Origin: Manduca sexta
Lineage: Eukaryota > Arthropoda > Insecta > Lepidoptera > Sphingidae
DNA length: 64,000 nucleotides
Direction of reading: 5' to 3'
Assembly: GCF_014839805.1 (NCBI RefSeq)
Contig: NC_051141.1
Coordinates: forward strand, 10,672,777-10,736,776
The notes under the pieces are model-generated. The model was not told the origin of the DNA, ran no database searches, and saw only the letters and a program-made list of their open reading frames with translations. This document shows, piece by piece, positions 59,901 to 64,000 of the stretch (positions are counted from its first letter, which is position 1; each line of letters opens with the position of its first letter). Both the position numbers and the translations under genes were made by a program.

Positions 59901-60376
59901 TGTAAGGCTGATTTTAGTCAAAATAGCCCCCGTGAAGGACTATGTGTTTTTTATGAATATGTAAGTTGAAGAAGTTTTTGTTTTTGGGTTGGAGAAGTTT
60001 TTGACCTACCTTAGAACCAAGTCACCTGTTTATATTTTTTATTTATAGTATAAAATTTAAGTCATAATTCATAGAACGTAAGTTTTTCACTTTACACCGA
60101 TATTTTCATAATTTTCATTAAAATTACGAAGCTGATTCTTTTTCGCAAAAAAAGTACAACAAATGAAAATTTTGTTGCAACAAAAGGATCTCGAATAAGT
60201 ATTCTACTTTAAAAAAAAAGATATTTAAGTTAAAATCTAAAAATCTCAAAAATTCTGATAAATATTCATAACTCGAAAACTATAAAAAATCGCGAAACAT
60301 ACATGAGGGTGATTCGAATTCCCCAAGGGGTGCTATCTATGAATCTCCGCTTGGCACTATTTTCTGGTAAACCCTG
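59901..60376. mobile_element. family N element, copy 3 (right half only)
   Basis: Begins CTGTAAGGCTGATTTTAGTC, about 85 bp further in than copy 2, and ends TTTCTGGTAAACCCTG before TA. A short internal duplication, GAAGTTTTTG...GAAGTTTTTGACC, occurs near 59970-60005. Confidence 0.8.
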
Positions 60377-61489
60377 TATAGTTTAAATTAAAAAAAAGTT
60401 TGACTCAGACTACTGAATGAAACATTTGATTATACCAATAATGAAAGCCATTTACCGTTTACTCTAGGGCCTGTTTCTTGTGTGTACTTACTTCTCTAAT
60501 TACTTATCATTTTGAACTTATATTCAAATATATTTTCTAGCATAATAACTAAATCAGTCATCCGTTGGTAATTGGTCTTCAACACCAGTGACCTTTGTAC
60601 TCCCAACAAAACATTAAATACGAGGAATGGAAGTTGCAAAGCAATAGCAGTAATTTAGGCCTCTGACAATATTAACAACTTTTCGGATCGTAACCTACTT
60701 TTTTTATCCCGATTTTGTTGACAGTAGCACCATTCCGTCCGAAACAACTTATTCATACTAGCCCTAGATAGTAATCTTCTTGATAGTGATAGACCCAAGC
60801 CCAGGCTGGGTTCGGTCGCTGGAATAAAACTTTATATTTTGCTCCTTGTGTGCTAGACTTAACGTCCTGTGTTATAATTTAGCCGACTTTTATCGTGGAC
60901 ATAGAGTCGTTTGCATTCATTGTTTTTGGCAGTACTGCCTAGAAATAGATAAGAACTGTACAAAACTAACACACTTATACCGCCGTAACTTGCTATTATC
61001 GCAATTTATTATGACTGTCTACACCGGTACTTTTTCTTTAGTCAGCAGACATGAAAGGATTCTGACGTTAAAAATAGAATACAACTGTAAAAGTATTTTA
61101 GCTCATTGTGTGCTGTCTTCACAAAGTTGTATCACTGAGATTCTACTACGATCGCCTTTGTTAGTTTAGTGACTTACAACAGAGTTAGTAAATATATGTA
61201 GGTAGAAACACGCCGGGACAAGAAGAGGCTTTGTACCATCGGATCAAATGAAATGTTGGAATAGGTTTCGTTAGATAGATACCATTTCTATTTCTGTTTC
61301 TTCAGCTAAGATACGACAGTAACTTGAGTTGCTGGTTTAAAAGCATTTCAATCTATACATTACTGGGCAGTAGCAGGGCATATGATATTGTAACATTGTT
61401 AACAGTTGCTAACATACGATTCACATGCGCGATTTGACATAAATGCGTCTAGACTGTCAATTTCGGAGGTGGCATTAAAACTTTTGGAC
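60377..61489. other. intergenic DNA
   Basis: The plus-strand frame at 60846-61169 is open but shows no domain and no splice context. Nothing else recognised. Confidence 0.3.
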
Positions 61490-61680
61490 AACGCGTGCAA
61501 ACTTATGTGATCGTGATGGAAAGAGAAGGAAAGAGCGTCAAAACATAAGGTGGAAAGATGACATCAAAAAATAGCTGGACCAAAATGACAAAGAAAATCC
61601 GCTAATAGAAAATTATGGAAAACTCTGGGGGAGGCCTATGCCAAAGAGAAAACCTGTTACCTATCTTTAAAATATTATTA
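61490..61680 (+). pseudogene. LINE ORF2 C-terminal fragment
   Basis: RRKERQNIRWKDDIKK, then a stop, LDQNDKENPLIENYGKLWGR-like text and EAYAKEKTCYL in shifting frames correspond to the RPxxRWxDDI...W..LGEAYAK tail of LINE ORF2. Heavily decayed and 5'-truncated. Confidence 0.5.
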
Positions 61681-62452
61681 AATATTTATTTGGATTTTTT
61701 TTAATATCTCTTTCAAATGAAAAATAGTAGAGAATTATTATTAGAACTGTTAAGATATTAAATGCATTATCAGAAATAAAGGCTATTTCTACTTGAATAA
61801 ATAAATGAAAAAATATATTCAGTGTGTTTATACTGGTAGAATTATCAAAATGGCCGTAACTTTATTCGCACAAAAACTTACATTTTCTGAATGAAACAGT
61901 TAAAATGTGGAAAGCGCTTTAATCGCAGTTGACATGAACATAATTTATCGTATACATTTTCAGTAAAAACGTTTTTTAATATTCATAAGTAACAAGGACT
62001 TCAATAGCCTGTTTACCTTAAACATTGCCAAAATGTTTATAAATTCTTTGATGCTGTTTAAAATAGTGCAATAGAATTATAAGAGACGTTGTTTATGGTA
62101 AAAGTGAAGGGTTCGGTGCCAGAGGGTGCCTTGAGGAGCCGGTAAAACCCACAGAATTCCGCCGTGTAGAGGCGCCTGTGCGAAAGTTAAGACGACACGC
62201 GGTGCGGTCCCTTTATTTATTTTTACAGCCTCATGTCAAGTCCACGCTGAGAACATTTGTCTCTTAGGCGAGAGCATTATCTGTAACGCGCGACGTGCCA
62301 CTGTCGCTCTACATTATGTACCTATTTTTTCGCGCGTAAATCTTTCAACTAAACTGTAGGTATATTTTTCATACATAATTCGTTATTCTGCTTTAATAAC
62401 TTTATTTATTTACATATATCTTTTCAACGTCATGTATATAATATGGTAATTT
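61681..62452. other. intergenic DNA with a CpG-rich patch
   Basis: 62100-62345 is markedly GC- and CpG-richer (GGGTTCGGTGCCAGAGGG, GAATTCCGCCGTGTAGAGGC, GTAACGCGCGACGTGCCACT) with no long open frame. Could be a promoter/5' UTR or a repeat not otherwise represented here. Confidence 0.35.
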
Positions 62453-62936
62453 TGATATTGCGTTACTAAAGGAATCCAACCACAAACGTCTCTTTTTAAA
62501 AAAATCTATTTAATTTATTGCACTCCACGGTTGCTTTACAAATTAAGGAAAGTACATACTCGTGGACCCTGCAGGGCACGGATACATAGTAAGGAGGGAG
62601 AATAAGTTTGCCAATAATTTTCTCGAACCGCAGACAAAATAAAAAGTGTAAGTTTAGGAAAAAAAAATATAATTATTTTAATTTATACACGCCTTAATGC
62701 CACTACTACCGCTCTACAAGAATTCGTCGCAGCGGCAACATCAAATTTTCAATCGAAAATACAGTCACGCGCATGCTATATTCGTATTAAACAACAAAAT
62801 GATTAAATAATCAAAAAGTGAAACCGGATTTTTTGTGGAAATATTTGCTATACTTAGATATTTTTGGCACAATGTTAGCAAAGGTAAAAACGAGTATTTG
62901 GTTTAATGTATTAACGTAATGTCAAAATGACCCTGT
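62453..62936. mobile_element. MITE family M, copy 3 (inverted, expanded)
   Basis: The left TIR TGGTAATTTTGATATTGCGT and the right TIR TTAACGTAATGTCAAAATGA / CCCTG. The interior blocks GCCACTACTACCGCTCTACA and GAATTCGTCGCAGCGGCAAC are the inverse of those in copies 1 and 2. It carries about 100 bp of extra sequence. Confidence 0.75.
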
Positions 62937-63462
62937 ACATTCTTCACATACATATGTATATTTTGATATTACGTGCTGCGCTAACATGGCTAGTTTCGAA
63001 CTTAGTTTGGAAGGATATATTGGAATACGAATATGGTATCAGCCGTAGAGCAATAAATATCGCCTGGCCTCACATCTGGTAGAAGTTTTCTCATGTAATG
63101 GTTCGGCCGTCGGCGTTAATGGACCTCTCCATGACACTCGGCGAGGCTAAATTAACACTCTGAATTAAGTTAAGGCGTTGAACTCTTACAAAGTTACGTC
63201 GGGAATTGTTTCAGCTCACTTTGTTTGTCTCAACAGGTAATATCTTTCTAAACGCTTTGAATAAACGTTTGATTTGAATGAAAGGTGGAAACTCTGTTAT
63301 GTGGATATAAACGTTCCGGATTTTATCCTGTACTATAAAAGGTCAAATGTTATAATAATCGACGTTCTGAACATATATTATTTACGAATCTAAGAACTTC
63401 CTAGGGCTAAGATTTTAAAACGAAATGAAAACAGTTTGTCGGATTTGAATTAACATACACAA
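62937..63462. other. intergenic DNA
   Basis: No gene seen. Confidence 0.3.
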
Positions 63463-63660
63463 ACTTTTGCTCGCGGCTTCGCTTGTTTTTTCTGTAATAA
63501 AAGTCCGGCGAAAAATATTTTCCCGGGATAAAAGTAGCTAATGCCGTTCTCAAGGTTTCAAACTATCTCCATACAAAATTTAATCGAAATCACTTCAGTG
63601 ATTCAGCCCTGGAAGCGTATCAGACGTGGAGAATTTCTTTCGTTTTTATAATATATGTAT
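63463..63660 (-). mobile_element. fragment of the GCGGGCGAAGCC-end repeat
   Basis: ACTTTTGCTCGCGGCTTCGC start (inverse of the conserved end), TTTTCCCGGGATAAAAGTAG, TTCAAACTATCTCCATACAA and TCACTTCAGTGATTCAGCCC blocks. Confidence 0.65.
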
Positions 63661-64000
63661 CAAAGATAGGTACTTGAATTCTAAAAAGAAAAAGCGATAG
63701 AATTTTTATAACCACTAAGCGACGTGAAAAGAAGAGGAACTACATCGCAAACATTATTGTAATAAAATTGGTACAAAGATGTTTCCAACTCAAAGGATGA
63801 AAATTTTTGTTATTACTTGAAGACTCGTGAAATAAGAGAGATACTAAACTGTTGAAACGATTCATCTAATCCAAACAGTATCAAAATTGTAAATAACAGT
63901 TACCTAACCTTCATTCCGCATTGCTAAAAAATATAAACTTTCTGTCCAAATAAAACTTTGACGTGAGTGTGTCTATATTCCATGCACTGGATTGGCTTTG
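63661..64000. other. AT-rich sequence to the window end
   Basis: No gene or element recognised. Confidence 0.3.

Noticed and set aside
60846..61169. 107-codon plus-strand ORF
   Set aside because: No domain, splice sites or homologous texture recognised; treated as chance.

Overview
The window looks like a lepidopteran (moth or butterfly) nuclear contig. It is strongly AT-rich. Genes are sparse and intron-split, and intergenic DNA is full of repeat types I associate with Lepidoptera: a family ending in GCGGGCGAAGCC-like and CAAAAGCTA motifs, tRNA-derived SINEs, Helitron-like elements ending in GTCGGGTCAACTAG or CCGGGTCAGCTAG, many MITEs and decayed LINEs. There are no operons, CRISPR arrays or bacterial signals. 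The species cannot be named from sequence alone. Family assignments of repeats are by eye, without a library search. || Only two genes are well supported. (1) 7799-9524 (+) is the last coding exon of a single-pass membrane protein with a leucine-rich-repeat (LRR) ectodomain; its start codon lies in an upstream exon I could not locate. (2) 27612-28786 (+) is a two-exon gene for an NDUFS8-type (23 kDa, two 4Fe-4S clusters) subunit of mitochondrial complex I. It has an unusual Cys/Pro-rich stretch after the presequence and substitutions at normally invariant positions, suggesting a diverged paralogue. Nothing suggests the two genes act together. Weak candidates are an exon-like segment at 49735-49996 (+), a short secreted-type ORF at 54184-54384 (-) and a 40-codon ORF at 40262-40384 (-). 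|| Layout. 1-7.2 kb: SINE, LINE-tail repeat, three-module repeat. 7.8-9.5 kb: LRR gene. 12-16.6 kb: dense repeat cluster. 18-27.3 kb: MITEs (including a 261-bp near-palindrome), a hAT-like element, a long-TIR element and a Helitron-like element. 27.6-28.8 kb: NDUFS8-like gene. 30.8-32.6 kb: a hexamer array, an LTR-like palindromic segment, a 3 x 123-bp tandem element and a SINE. 35.5-36.1 kb: another tandem-module repeat. 39.3-41.8 kb: two inverted Helitron-like copies, one with an internal tandem duplication. 47.2-53.2 kb: a newly recognised ~720-bp TIR element, a MITE, a mariner pseudogene split by a SINE, and a broken LINE with an inverted duplication. 54.7-56.1 kb: a second LINE followed by a palindrome. 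57-63.7 kb: LINE tails and further copies of the MITE families. || The most interesting items are the NDUFS8-like paralogue, several pre-miRNA-sized or longer near-perfect hairpins, the element families with internally amplified modules, and the nested SINE-in-mariner insertion that gives a relative age order.
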